A DNA stretch of 40,410 nucleotides, from positions 1-40,410 of the forward strand of contig JAAFIW010000033.1 in NCBI GenBank assembly GCA_013297875.1. The letters are read 5' to 3'. Both the position numbers and the translations under genes were made by a program. The DNA is from Comamonadaceae bacterium. GTDB lineage: Bacteria > Pseudomonadota > Gammaproteobacteria > Burkholderiales > Burkholderiaceae_C. How positions within the stretch are numbered: position 1 is the first letter of the stretch; every line of letters begins with the position of its first letter. This document shows, one piece after another, positions 11,389-19,332 of this stretch. A model generated the notes under the pieces. That model worked only from the letters and a program-made list of their open reading frames with translations, had not been told where the DNA came from and made no database searches.

Positions 11389-11506
11389 TGGCCCCCCAGA
11401 ACGCCGAATTGCTGTCCTTCGGGGCAGCCGCGGAACCGGCTTCGCCAGGCCGCTGGCTGCGCCCCCCTGGGGGGGAAGCGCCGAAGGCGCTTCGGGGGGG
11501 GGCATA
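11389..11506. repeat. GC-rich structured intergenic element
   Basis: The 120 bp between argB and the response regulator gene is made of G/C tracts and hairpins. One is a perfect 8-bp stem GAAGCGCC / GGCGCTTC with a GAA loop (11475-11493), and there are C6/G7 tracts around 11462-11474 and a G9 tract at 11494-11502. Elements of this look recur between genes in Comamonadaceae, from memory. It may end the argB transcript, but there is no T-run. Confidence 0.6.
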
Positions 11507-11508
11507 GC

Positions 11509-12210
11509 ATGCGCTTGCTTCTCGTGGAAGACGACGTAATGGTGGCCAGTGGCATCAAGCTGGGCTTGACTGATGCAGGCTATGCGGTGGACTGGGTGGG
11601 CAGCGGCGAGCGGGCCGAAGAGGTGCTGAAAACCGAGGTGTTTGACCTGGCCATCATCGACATTGGTCTGCCCAACATGGATGGCCTGGAATTGACCCGA
11701 CGCCTGCGCCGACCCGAGGTCGCCAGCCGCGCGATGCCGGTGCTGATATTGACGGCTAGAGATGCGCTACAAGACCGTGTGCGCGGCCTGGACATGGGTG
11801 CCGACGACTACATGATCAAGCCATTTGAGCTGCCCGAGCTGCTGGCCCGCCTGCGCGCCTTGCTGCGCCGCTCGCAGGCGGCTACGTCGGCTGTGCTCAG
11901 TTTTGGTCCGATCGAGCTGGACACGGCCAACCGCCGCGCCAGCGCCAACCGGGACGGGCAAAGCGTCAACATTGAGTTGGGGCCGCGCGAATGGACGGTG
12001 ATGGAATACCTGCTGATTCATGCGCCCAAACCGGCCAGCAAAGACAAGCTTTTGCAGGCGCTTACGGGCTGGGATAAAGAAATCACACCCAATGCGGTAG
12101 AGGTTTACATCTCGCGCCTGCGCGGCAAGCTGGAGCCCCACGGCATCGCGCTGCGCTCCATCCGTGGCTTTGGCTACCGGCTGGAAATCGCCGATGTCCC
12201 GCCCGCCTGA
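11509..12210 (+). CDS. OmpR/TctD-family response regulator
   Basis: The 233-residue protein has a receiver domain (1-118) with acidic pocket Glu7/Asp8/Asp9, phospho-acceptor Asp51 (IIDIGLP) and the Lys of MIKPFEL. A winged-helix DNA-binding domain follows (about 128-225), ending in the usual SIRGFGYRL. Its 3' end overlaps the start of the kinase gene by 17 bp, so the two form an operon. The closest types I recognise are TctD and QseB/PmrA. The TRAP transporter downstream on the other strand is a plausible target, because TctDE pairs commonly control carboxylate uptake, but no binding site was identified. Confidence 0.93.
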   Translation: MRLLLVEDDVMVASGIKLGLTDAGYAVDWVGSGERAEEVLKTEVFDLAIIDIGLPNMDGLELTRRLRRPEVASRAMPVLILTARDALQDRVRGLDMGADDYMIKPFELPELLARLRALLRRSQAATSAVLSFGPIELDTANRRASANRDGQSVNIELGPREWTVMEYLLIHAPKPASKDKLLQALTGWDKEITPNAVEVYISRLRGKLEPHGIALRSIRGFGYRLEIADVPPA

Positions 12211-13765
12211 GCGCTTCCCCTTGCCCTTGTTGATGCAAGGGCAGGCCGCACCGGTGTCAGTGCAGCCACCCGGCCCGCTGATGTCGACCGTTGCCGGTGC
12301 CTTGCGGCCAGGCTTGCAGCGCCGTTTGCTGGGCATGCTCATCATTCCGCTGGTACTGTTGGCGGTGCTGAACATCTGGCTGGACTATCGGCTGGCCGAC
12401 GACACGGCAGCGCAGCAAGACCAACGCCTACAGGCCCTGATTCCCCTGGTGGCCGACTCGGTGATCGCCCCAGGTGCCCAACCCGGCGAGCCGCCGCTGC
12501 TGATGCTGGCACCGCCCGTCGAAGAGTTCGTCAAGGACCGCCCCGGTTATGCCGCTTTCAGCCTGATTGATGCCGACGGCAAGCCCTTGCTGGGCGAGCG
12601 CTGGCTGGCCGCCCTGCCGCCCACCAGCCGGGAGCCCCAGTTCAATAGCGAAGAAAACCGTGGCGTCACCTGGCGCATCGTGCGCCAGCGCGTGCAGACC
12701 GTGGCCGGCGAACTGGTGGTGACGGTGGCCGACGGATCCGATCCGCGCCAGAAATGGCTGCACTCGGTCTTCATGAAAGTGCTGCTGCCCAACCTGTTGT
12801 TGCTGATCGTGGCTTCGCTGGTGGTCAACTGGGCTGTGCGTCGTGCGCTCAGGCCGCTGCTGGAGTTGAAGGAAGCCGTTGAGCGCCGCTCGCCGCGCGA
12901 TCTCAATGCGATCGATGAACACACCACGCCCGAGGAGGTGCGTCCGCTGGTGCGCTCGCTCAACCGCTTGTTCGATCTGGTCAACGCCCAGGCCGACGCG
13001 CAGCGTCGCTTCGTGGCCGATGCCGCCCACCAGTTGCGCACGCCGCTGGCCGGTTTGCAGTCGCAGGTGGAAGCCTGGGCTGCCGTGGCGCAGCGCCAAG
13101 CCGACAAACACGATCTGGAAGGCAGTTCGGATTCAAATCAGCCTTTTGTGCAAGCCAAGAGCGCTCAAGCAGCTATTATTTTAGGAGTGGATCAAGTCAA
13201 CAAACTGCGCAGCGCCACCCGCCGCACCTCGCAATTGGCCAACCAGTTGTTGGCACTGTCGCGGGCAGATGCCCGCAGCATGCAGGCCCAACCCATGCAA
13301 ACGGTTGACTTGAAAGACCTGTGCGAATCCATTCTGGAGCAGCAGCTGGATGCCGCCAGCGCCAAGCAGATCGACCTGGGGCTGGACGCCCAACCCGCCA
13401 CCGTGCCGGGTCACGACTGGCTGCTGCGCGAGCTGCTGGCCAATCTGGTGGATAACGCCGTGAAGTACACGCCACCCGGCGGCACCGTCACCCTGCGCTG
13501 CGGCTACCAGCGCATCACCGAAGGCCTGCTGGCCGGCCGCCAGCTGCCATTTTTAGAGGTGGAAGACGACGGCCCCGGCATCGCCGCTGAAGAACTGCCG
13601 CACGTGATGGACAGGTTTTACCGGGTGCAGGGCACCGAGGGTGAGGGCAATGGCCTGGGCCTGGCCATTGCCGACGAAATTGCCCGGGTGCACCAATGCC
13701 AGTTGCTGCTGGGCCCTGGCAACGGCGGGCGGGGCTTGAGGGCCAGCCTGGTGTTCCCGCTGTAG
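12194..13765 (+). CDS. TctE-like sensor histidine kinase
   Basis: I use the ATG at 12194, inside the end of the regulator gene; later ATGs are possible. The 523-residue protein has a first membrane segment (about 44-63), a periplasmic 2CSK-N-type sensor region (about 70-190), a second membrane segment (about 195-215), and a HAMP-like linker. The H-box is FVADAAHQLRTPL with His279, and the ATPase domain has NLVDNAVKYTPPGG, DDGPGIA and GEGNGLGLAI. About 18 residues between the two dimerisation helices (near 314-332) are encoded by a copy of the dispersed palindromic repeat at 13134-13188. The frame stays open through it. Confidence 0.92.
   Translation: MSRPPERFPLPLLMQGQAAPVSVQPPGPLMSTVAGALRPGLQRRLLGMLIIPLVLLAVLNIWLDYRLADDTAAQQDQRLQALIPLVADSVIAPGAQPGEPPLLMLAPPVEEFVKDRPGYAAFSLIDADGKPLLGERWLAALPPTSREPQFNSEENRGVTWRIVRQRVQTVAGELVVTVADGSDPRQKWLHSVFMKVLLPNLLLLIVASLVVNWAVRRALRPLLELKEAVERRSPRDLNAIDEHTTPEEVRPLVRSLNRLFDLVNAQADAQRRFVADAAHQLRTPLAGLQSQVEAWAAVAQRQADKHDLEGSSDSNQPFVQAKSAQAAIILGVDQVNKLRSATRRTSQLANQLLALSRADARSMQAQPMQTVDLKDLCESILEQQLDAASAKQIDLGLDAQPATVPGHDWLLRELLANLVDNAVKYTPPGGTVTLRCGYQRITEGLLAGRQLPFLEVEDDGPGIAAEELPHVMDRFYRVQGTEGEGNGLGLAIADEIARVHQCQLLLGPGNGGRGLRASLVFPL
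13134..13188 (+). repeat. Dispersed palindromic repeat, copy 1 (inside the TctE-like gene)
   Basis: This copy carries the core GCTCAAGCAGCTATTATTTT, preceded by CAGCCTTTTGTGCAAGCC. The same core recurs at 22236, 25535, 34841 and elsewhere. It is translated in frame within the kinase dimerisation domain. Confidence 0.7.
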
Positions 13766-13780
13766 GCGCGGAAAGCCCAC

Positions 13781-13835
13781 ATTAGCGCTACGTTATTTGT
13801 AGCTTCTTGAGCAGTATTCACAAGGGCTGAAGGCG
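13781..13835 (-). repeat. Dispersed palindromic repeat, copy 2 (intergenic)
   Basis: This copy reads GCTACGTTATTTGTAGC, TTCTTGAGCAGTATTCACA and AGGGCT on the plus strand, the same module order as copies 3 and 6. It fills the gap between the convergent kinase and dctP genes and could form a hairpin that ends either transcript. Confidence 0.7.
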
Positions 13836-13852
13836 CAAAACGCTCCAATTCA

Positions 13853-14875
13853 TCACTTCTTGGCGCTGCGGATCTTCATCAGCTGGTTTTGTGTGTCGAT
13901 CCACAAATCCATGCCCACGCTGGCACCAATCGAGGCGTAGACGCGGGTGAGTTTGTTGCGCATGCGGTCGGCTTCAGCGGCGGGCAGTTCGTTGACCTGC
14001 ATGCCTTTGGCTTTCAGGTCGGCCACGGCTTTGGCGGCCTCTTCGCGGGTGTCTTTGCGCTCAAAGTCGCGGCTGGTTTTGGCGGCGTCGGTCAGGATTT
14101 TCTGCTCGTCTTTGGACAGCTGATCCCACCATTTTTTGCTGACCAACACGATCCACGGGCTGTACACGTGGTTGGTCACTGTCATGTACTTTTGCACCTC
14201 GTAGAACTTGCTGGACAAAATGGTGTTGAAGGGGTTTTCCTGGCCGTCAACGGTCTTGGTTTCCAGCGCGCCAAATAGCTCGGAAAACGCCATGGGCACG
14301 GCGTTGGCACCCAGGGTGTTGAAGCTGGTTAAAAACACGTTGTTTTGCATCACCCGCAGCTTGATGCCCTCCAGGTCTTCCACCCGGTTCACCGGGCGCT
14401 TGCTGTTGGTCAGGTTGCGAAAACCGTTTTCCCAATACACCAGGCCCACCAAGCCTTTTTCCTGCAGCTTCTCGCGGATCTTGTCGCCCACCGGGCCGTC
14501 CAGCAGCTGGTCGGCTTCTTTTGCGTTGCTAAAGAGAAACGGTGTGTCCCACAGCGCCATTTCTTTGGTGATGCCCACCAGGGTGGCGGTGGAGCCCACC
14601 ATCATTTCCTGCGCGCCGCCAATCAGCGCCTGCTGCATTTGCACGTCAGGGCCCAACGCTGCCGCGCCGATGGCGCGTACCTTCATTTTTCCGCCCGAGG
14701 CCTTTTCCACGGCCTCAGCAAACACCTTGGCCGCACGGCCCTGGTTGCTGGCTTCATTCAGGCCATAGCCAAAGCGGATCAAGCGGGGTTTGATGTCTTG
14801 CGACAACGCGCCAAAAGACGCAGAAAGAGCGGCTGCGGCAGCCAGGGCCACGACGGTACGGCGAACGAGTTTCAT
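13853..14875 (-). CDS. dctP: TRAP transporter substrate-binding protein (DctP family)
   Basis: The 340-residue protein has a cleavable signal peptide (about 1-25) and then the DctP fold, with FGYGLNEASNQGRAAKVFAE, the conserved IKLRVMQNNV region carrying the carboxylate-binding Arg, and GALETKTVDGQENPFN. It binds an organic acid in the periplasm and hands it to DctQM. An AGGAGA ribosome site precedes the ATG. It is the last gene of gntK-dctQ-dctM-dctP. Its place behind gntK suggests gluconate or a related sugar acid as substrate; that is inference. Confidence 0.93.
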   Translation of the reverse strand: MKLVRRTVVALAAAAALSASFGALSQDIKPRLIRFGYGLNEASNQGRAAKVFAEAVEKASGGKMKVRAIGAAALGPDVQMQQALIGGAQEMMVGSTATLVGITKEMALWDTPFLFSNAKEADQLLDGPVGDKIREKLQEKGLVGLVYWENGFRNLTNSKRPVNRVEDLEGIKLRVMQNNVFLTSFNTLGANAVPMAFSELFGALETKTVDGQENPFNTILSSKFYEVQKYMTVTNHVYSPWIVLVSKKWWDQLSKDEQKILTDAAKTSRDFERKDTREEAAKAVADLKAKGMQVNELPAAEADRMRNKLTRVYASIGASVGMDLWIDTQNQLMKIRSAKK

Positions 14876-14925
14876 GAAGGTCTCCTATTGATCTTGGGGA
14901 AGTTTGCGGACAGGGAACACGGGGG

Positions 14926-16218
14926 CTAACGCATCCACGCCACCGGCGCGGTCACGATTTGGGGAAATACGACAAACAGGGCGAGGATGAACAGGTAGGT
15001 CACCAAAAACGGGTTCACGCCCTTGATGACCTGGCCCATGGACAGACGGCCCACGCCGGCCACCACGTTCAGCACCGTGCCCACGGGCGGCGTGATCAGG
15101 CCGATGGCGCCGTTCAATACAAACATCAGCCCGAAGTACACGGGGTCGATACCTGCTTTTACGGCAATCGGCAGCATCACCGGCGCAAAAATCAAAATGG
15201 TGGGCGTCAAGTCCAGCGCGGTGCCAATCAGAATCAGCGTGAGCATCATCACGGCCATCAGCAGGCGTGGGTTGTCGACCAGCGGGCCCAGCCAACCGGT
15301 CAGCACGCTGGGCAGACTGGCCAAGGTAATCATGTAGCTGGCCACCTGGGCACCGGCGCACAAAAACATCACCACGGCGGTTGTCTTGGCTGCACGCACC
15401 AGCACGCCATGAAGCTCCGCCACCTTCATTTCGCGGTGGATGAACAGGGCCACCACCAGCGCATAAAACGCTGCGACCACGGCCGCCTCTGTCGGTGTGA
15501 ACACACCGGTTTTCATGCCGCCGATGATGATGAGCGGCATCAGCAGCGCCCAGAAAGCCTTGCCGGTGGCCCGAAAGCGTTGGCCCATGGGCAGCGGCTG
15601 ACCCGATGGCAAATCAATGCGGCGCAGCACCCAGCGCCAGGCAAAAATCAGGCCCGTGCCCATCATCAAACCGGGCACGATGCCGGAGATAAACAGCGCC
15701 GAGATCGAGGTGTTGGTGGTCACGCCGTAAATCACGAACGGCATTGACGGCGGGATGATGGGCGCGATGATGCCGCCCGAGGCCACCAGCCCCGCGCTGG
15801 TGTGCATGGGGTAGCCCTGCTGGCGCATCATGGGCAGCAAGATGGTGGCAAGCGCCGCGGTGTCGGCCAGTGCCGAGCCGCTCATGCTGGCCATCAACAC
15901 CGCCGCGCCAATGGCCACATAGCCCAGGCCGCCGCGAATGTGGCCCACCCAGGCCTGCGCCATTTCAATGATGCGTTTGCTGATGCCGCCGGAGTTCATC
16001 AACTCACCGGCGAGAATGAAAAACGGCACGGCTAGCAGTGGAAAACTGTCCACCCCCGCCACCAGGTTTTGCGCCAGCAGCTGCGTGTCCCAAAACCCCA
16101 GCACCCAGGCCATGCCCGCGCCGGTGAGCACCAGGGCCAGTGCCATGTTCATGCCAATGCCCATCAGCAGCAACATGCCTGCCGAGAACACGATAAATGC
16201 CAAACCTTCATTGCTCAT
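14926..16218 (-). CDS. dctM: TRAP transporter large permease (DctM)
   Basis: The 430-residue, about 12-segment protein has the DctM hallmarks: GELMNSGGISKRI, AAVLMASMSGSALADTAALATILLPMM, GIIAPIIPPSMPFVIYGV and GLITPPVGTVLNV. It is the ion-coupled translocation subunit. It begins 25 bp after dctQ and is followed after 50 bp by dctP, consistent with one transcript. Confidence 0.95.
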   Translation of the reverse strand: MSNEGLAFIVFSAGMLLLMGIGMNMALALVLTGAGMAWVLGFWDTQLLAQNLVAGVDSFPLLAVPFFILAGELMNSGGISKRIIEMAQAWVGHIRGGLGYVAIGAAVLMASMSGSALADTAALATILLPMMRQQGYPMHTSAGLVASGGIIAPIIPPSMPFVIYGVTTNTSISALFISGIVPGLMMGTGLIFAWRWVLRRIDLPSGQPLPMGQRFRATGKAFWALLMPLIIIGGMKTGVFTPTEAAVVAAFYALVVALFIHREMKVAELHGVLVRAAKTTAVVMFLCAGAQVASYMITLASLPSVLTGWLGPLVDNPRLLMAVMMLTLILIGTALDLTPTILIFAPVMLPIAVKAGIDPVYFGLMFVLNGAIGLITPPVGTVLNVVAGVGRLSMGQVIKGVNPFLVTYLFILALFVVFPQIVTAPVAWMR

Positions 16219-16243
16219 GGTGTGCTTTCGTTTGTTTGACGTG

Positions 16244-16756
16244 TCACTCGACGTCCACGCCGTGCCCCAGGTGCAGCGGCTTGTGCTTAATCAATTCCCA
16301 CAGCGCCATCACGCAGATCGCGCTGCCACATAAAAACGCTGGCAGCGGCAGCAGCGCGGTGGAGTAACCCAGCACCACCGATTGCCCGCCCAGGCCCACC
16401 ACCACCTGCTGCCAGCCGCCCCAGGCCACCAGGCCGCTGCCCAGGATGACCAGCAGGCGAATCAGCACGGTGGCTGCAGCCAGCAGCAGCGGTTGACGGT
16501 GCAGCGCAGCCACCAGCGAGGTAAAAGCCATGTGCTCACCCAGCGGATACGCGGCGGTGGCACCGATGAACACCATCCACACAAACAGCAGGCGCGACAG
16601 CTCTTCGCTACCGCTGTAGCCACTACCAAAACCGTAGCGCAACACCACGTTGATGAAGACGGCAACGGCCATGATGGCCAGGCACAGGGCCAGCGCGTGG
16701 TTGGCCAGGCGTTGCAAGGGGCCGGGTGATCCGGCGTGTGTGGAAGGCGTGGTCAT
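16244..16756 (-). CDS. dctQ: TRAP transporter small permease (DctQ)
   Basis: I choose the ATG at 16756, which overlaps the gntK stop (ATGA) and gives 170 residues, the usual DctQ size. Four hydrophobic segments are visible, with the family motif RYGFGSGYSGSEELSRLLFVWMVFIGA in the second. It pairs with DctM in the membrane. The overlap with gntK ties the transporter physically to gluconate phosphorylation. Confidence 0.93.
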   Translation of the reverse strand: MTTPSTHAGSPGPLQRLANHALALCLAIMAVAVFINVVLRYGFGSGYSGSEELSRLLFVWMVFIGATAAYPLGEHMAFTSLVAALHRQPLLLAAATVLIRLLVILGSGLVAWGGWQQVVVGLGGQSVVLGYSTALLPLPAFLCGSAICVMALWELIKHKPLHLGHGVDVE

Positions 16757-17283
16757 GCAGACACTTTCTGGGGTGCAGGGGTGGTTTTGTCGGCGGCCAG
16801 CCAGGCCACAATTTGCTGGCACAGCTGCTCGGGTGTGGCCGTCGCATCGACCCGCAACACACCTGGCTCACCCACCGGTGATTCCAGGGTGGCGAACTGG
16901 CTGTCTACCAGCGTGGTGGAGAAAAAATGCTCGGCGGCGCGCGCCAGCACACGGGTACGCGCCTGCTCGGGGCTGATGTCCAGAAACACAAAGCGCAGGG
17001 CAGGGCAGGCCTGGCGCAGGCGGTCGCGGTAGCTGCGTTTCAGGGCCGAGCAGGTCAGCACCAGGCCATGGGTGTGGCGGCGCAGCTCGTCGGCCAGCGA
17101 GGCCAGCCAACCGTCGCGGTCGGCGTCGGTCAACGGCGTGCCGCTGCTCATTTTTTGGCGGTTGGCAGCGCTGTGGAAATCGTCGCCTTCCATCAGCAGC
17201 AAGCCAGTTGCCGCTGCAAGCGCCGAGCCGCAACTGGATTTGCCGCAACCGGCCACGCCCATGATGACGATGGATTCAGACAT
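16753..17283 (-). CDS. gntK: Gluconokinase
   Basis: I choose the ATG at 17283, giving 176 residues, typical for thermoresistant GntK. The P-loop is GVAGCGKSS near the N-terminus. EGDDFHSAANRQKMSSGTPLTDADRDGWL and TCSALKRSYRDRLR are the diagnostic gluconokinase stretches. It makes 6-phosphogluconate from gluconate with ATP, feeding the Entner-Doudoroff or pentose-phosphate route. It is the first gene of the gntK-dctQMP operon, divergent from the LacI-type regulator, with operators between. Confidence 0.96.
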   Translation of the reverse strand: MSESIVIMGVAGCGKSSCGSALAAATGLLLMEGDDFHSAANRQKMSSGTPLTDADRDGWLASLADELRRHTHGLVLTCSALKRSYRDRLRQACPALRFVFLDISPEQARTRVLARAAEHFFSTTLVDSQFATLESPVGEPGVLRVDATATPEQLCQQIVAWLAADKTTPAPQKVSA

Positions 17284-17308
17284 GTTGAGTGGTGTGTGTC
17301 GAGTGTTC

Positions 17309-17324
17309 TGGATAGCGCTATCCA
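17309..17324. promoter_or_regulatory. GntR-type operator 1
   Basis: TGGATAGCGCTATCCA is a perfect 16-bp palindrome 26 bp upstream of the gntK start. The central GCGC with dyad arms is the form expected for a LacI-family operator. It lies between gntK and the LacI-type gene. Confidence 0.8.
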
Positions 17325-17340
17325 ATTGATCTATAAAAAT

Positions 17341-17372
17341 AGCGATCTTTTGCTTGATAAAAAAAGATCGCT
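17341..17372. promoter_or_regulatory. Inverted repeat between the two operators
   Basis: The arms AGCGATCTTTT and AAAAGATCGCT (11 bp, perfect) are separated by 10 nt. The element sits midway between operators 1 and 2. It could be a further regulator site or a hairpin; there is no gene for it to terminate. Confidence 0.55.
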
Positions 17373-17392
17373 TGGCGTGTTGATATATTTTT

Positions 17393-17410
17393 TAGGACAG
17401 CGCTATCCTA
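17393..17410. promoter_or_regulatory. GntR-type operator 2
   Basis: TAGGACAGCGCTATCCTA is a near-perfect 18-bp palindrome with a single mismatched pair and the same GCGCTATCC half-site as operator 1. The centres of the two lie 85 bp apart, about eight helical turns, which would permit looping by a tetrameric LacI-type repressor. Confidence 0.8.
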
Positions 17411-17454
17411 TGCCAACATGATCATTTGACACTCAGTATTTACCCTTGCAAACC

Positions 17455-18480
17455 ATGAATTCCCCGGTTTCCCGCCCCCGCGCCACAGGCCGCGTCACCC
17501 TGGCAGATGTGGCCCAGTTCGCTGGCGTGAGCCCCATCACCGTCTCGCGTGCGCTGCGCGGTGAGCGCGCGGTGAATGCCGAGTTGGTTGAGCGCGTGCG
17601 CGCTGCCGCGCACAAGCTGGGCTACGTGCCCGACCCGGCAGCCCGCTCGCTCGCATCGCAGCGCGGCACGCATGTGGCGGTGTTGATTCCCATGCTTAGC
17701 AATGCCTTGTTTGTGGATCTGCTGGATGCCGTGCAGCGCACGCTGCGCCCGGCTGGCTACCAGGCCTTGATTGGCGTGACGCACTACGACGCCAGCGAAG
17801 AAGAGCAACTGCTGCGCGAGCAGTTGCTGCACCGCCCTGCGGGCTTGCTGGTCACCGGCGTGGAGCGCAACGAGGCCACACGCAATTTGATTGCGCAAAG
17901 CGGCGTGCCTTGCGTGCACCTGATGGAATCGTCCAGCGCGCCGGGCCAGTACAGCGTGGGCTTTTCGCAAGCCAAAGCCAGTGCCGAAATGACCCGCCAC
18001 CTGCTGCAAGGCAAGCGCCGCCGCATCGCCTTTGCTGCCGCCCAGCTGGACGCCCGCACCCTGCAACGCCTGGAAGGCTGGCGCGGCGAAATGCGCGCCG
18101 CCGGGTTGCACGACGCCAAGCTGGAATGGCTGAACCCCGCGCCCTCCAGCCTGGCCCTGGGTGGCCAGATGTTTGAACAAATCATGGCCCAGCGGCCTGC
18201 GGTCGATGCCATCTTTTTCTGCAACGACGACCTGGCCCAGGGCGCGCTGCTGGCCGCCTTGCGCCTGAAGGTGCCAGTGCCCCAGCGCGTGGCCATTGCC
18301 GGTTTCAACGACCTCACCGGCAGCGACCAGATGCTGCCGCCGCTGACCACCATCCGCACGCCGCGCGCCGAGATTGGCGTGGCCGCTACGCGCATGCTGC
18401 TGGCGCTGATCAAGGGGCAGGCGCTGGCTTCGCCCGCGGTCGATGTGGGCTACGAACTGGTCGTCAGGGGTAGTACCTGA
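17455..18480 (+). CDS. gntR: LacI-family regulator, probable gluconate repressor GntR
   Basis: I choose the ATG at 17455; a TTG 9 bp upstream is also in frame. The 341-residue protein has an N-terminal LacI helix-turn-helix (VTLADVAQFAGVSPITVSRAL), a hinge region (LGYVPDPAARSLAS), and a periplasmic-binding-protein-like effector domain with HVAVLIPMLSNALF and FFCNDDLAQGALL. It is divergent from gntK, and the shared intergenic region holds two matching operators. The likely effector is gluconate or 6-phosphogluconate. The name is by family and context. Confidence 0.9.
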   Translation: MNSPVSRPRATGRVTLADVAQFAGVSPITVSRALRGERAVNAELVERVRAAAHKLGYVPDPAARSLASQRGTHVAVLIPMLSNALFVDLLDAVQRTLRPAGYQALIGVTHYDASEEEQLLREQLLHRPAGLLVTGVERNEATRNLIAQSGVPCVHLMESSSAPGQYSVGFSQAKASAEMTRHLLQGKRRRIAFAAAQLDARTLQRLEGWRGEMRAAGLHDAKLEWLNPAPSSLALGGQMFEQIMAQRPAVDAIFFCNDDLAQGALLAALRLKVPVPQRVAIAGFNDLTGSDQMLPPLTTIRTPRAEIGVAATRMLLALIKGQALASPAVDVGYELVVRGST

Positions 18481-18505
18481 ACGGCACCGGGCAACGCAAA
18501 ACCCC

Positions 18506-18526
18506 TGTGCGAGAATCATTCGCACA
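18506..18526. promoter_or_regulatory. Inverted repeat upstream of slmA
   Basis: The arms TGTGCGA and TCGCACA are 7-bp perfect and flank a 7-nt AT-rich centre, ending 16 bp before the slmA start. It may be an operator. Alternatively the TGTGCGAGAAT part may act as an extended -10. Confidence 0.4.
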
Positions 18527-18542
18527 CACTTGAATACCCCCC

Positions 18543-19262
18543 ATGCCGTCCGTCTCCACCAGCCTGTTACCCGCGAGTTTGTTTCCTGACGCTGCGGCGC
18601 AGGGCAGTGTGCAAGAGCCATCGCTTGCGCTCGAAAAAACAGAGCCCGAAGGCGACGCAGCCGCTCCCGCTGCCCGCAAGCGCCCCAAGCCCGGCGAGCG
18701 ACGCACCCAGATTCTGGAAACGCTGGCCCGTATGCTGGAGCAGCCCGGTGCTGAGCGCATCACCACCGCTGCGCTGGCCGCCCGGCTGGATGTATCGGAG
18801 GCCGCGCTGTACCGGCACTTTGCCAGCAAGGCGCAAATGTTTGAGGGCTTGATCGAGTTCATTGAGCAAACCGTGTTCAGCCTGGTGAATCAGATCAGTG
18901 CAGGCGGATCGGGTGCCGACAGCAGCCTGCGCCAGACCCGCCAGATCATCGTGATGCTGATGCAATTTGGCGAGAAAAATCCTGGCATGACCCGCGTGAT
19001 GGTGGGCGATGCCCTGGTGTTTGAAAACGAGCGGCTACAGCAGCGCATGAACCAGTTTTTTGACAAGGTTGAAGCCACCCTGCGCCAGACCCTGCGCCCG
19101 GCCATTGAAGCCAGCGGCTCCACCACACCCACGGTCGATGCCCAGGTGCAAGCCTCGGTGCTCACCGCCTTTGTGGTCGGGCGCTTGCAGCGCTTTGCCC
19201 GCTCGGGCTTCAAGCGCCTGCCATCCGAGTATCTGGAGGCCAGTCTGGCGCGGTTGCTCTAG
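18543..19262 (+). CDS. slmA: Nucleoid occlusion factor SlmA (TetR family)
   Basis: The 239-residue protein has the SlmA core from about residue 50: RRTQILETLARMLE, the helix-turn-helix ITTAALAARLDVSEAALYRHFASKAQMFEGL, then LIEFIE, GEKNPGMTRVMVGDALVFE and RLQQRMNQFFDKVEATLRQ. All of these align by eye to the enterobacterial protein. SlmA binds chromosomal sites and blocks FtsZ assembly over unsegregated DNA. The first 45 or so residues form a Pro/Ala/Glu-rich extension absent from E. coli SlmA. A shorter start is possible, but no better ATG is evident. Confidence 0.92.
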   Translation: MPSVSTSLLPASLFPDAAAQGSVQEPSLALEKTEPEGDAAAPAARKRPKPGERRTQILETLARMLEQPGAERITTAALAARLDVSEAALYRHFASKAQMFEGLIEFIEQTVFSLVNQISAGGSGADSSLRQTRQIIVMLMQFGEKNPGMTRVMVGDALVFENERLQQRMNQFFDKVEATLRQTLRPAIEASGSTTPTVDAQVQASVLTAFVVGRLQRFARSGFKRLPSEYLEASLARLL

Positions 19263-19332
19263 TGTGGTGAGTCATTCTCGTCAGAACTTAACCGATCGCT
19301 GGCATCGCTCGTCTCCAACACTTGTGAAATTT

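Noticed and set aside
11389-11506. G-tract region considered as a G-quadruplex regulator
   Set aside because: The tracts pair with nearby C-tracts as hairpins, and the element looks like a recurrent intergenic repeat; there is no specific evidence for a quadruplex.
17440-18621. Long open frame (about 390 codons) antisense to gntR
   Set aside because: It is His/Gln/Arg-rich with no domain and lies opposite a clear LacI-family gene. GC-rich codon use leaves antisense frames open.
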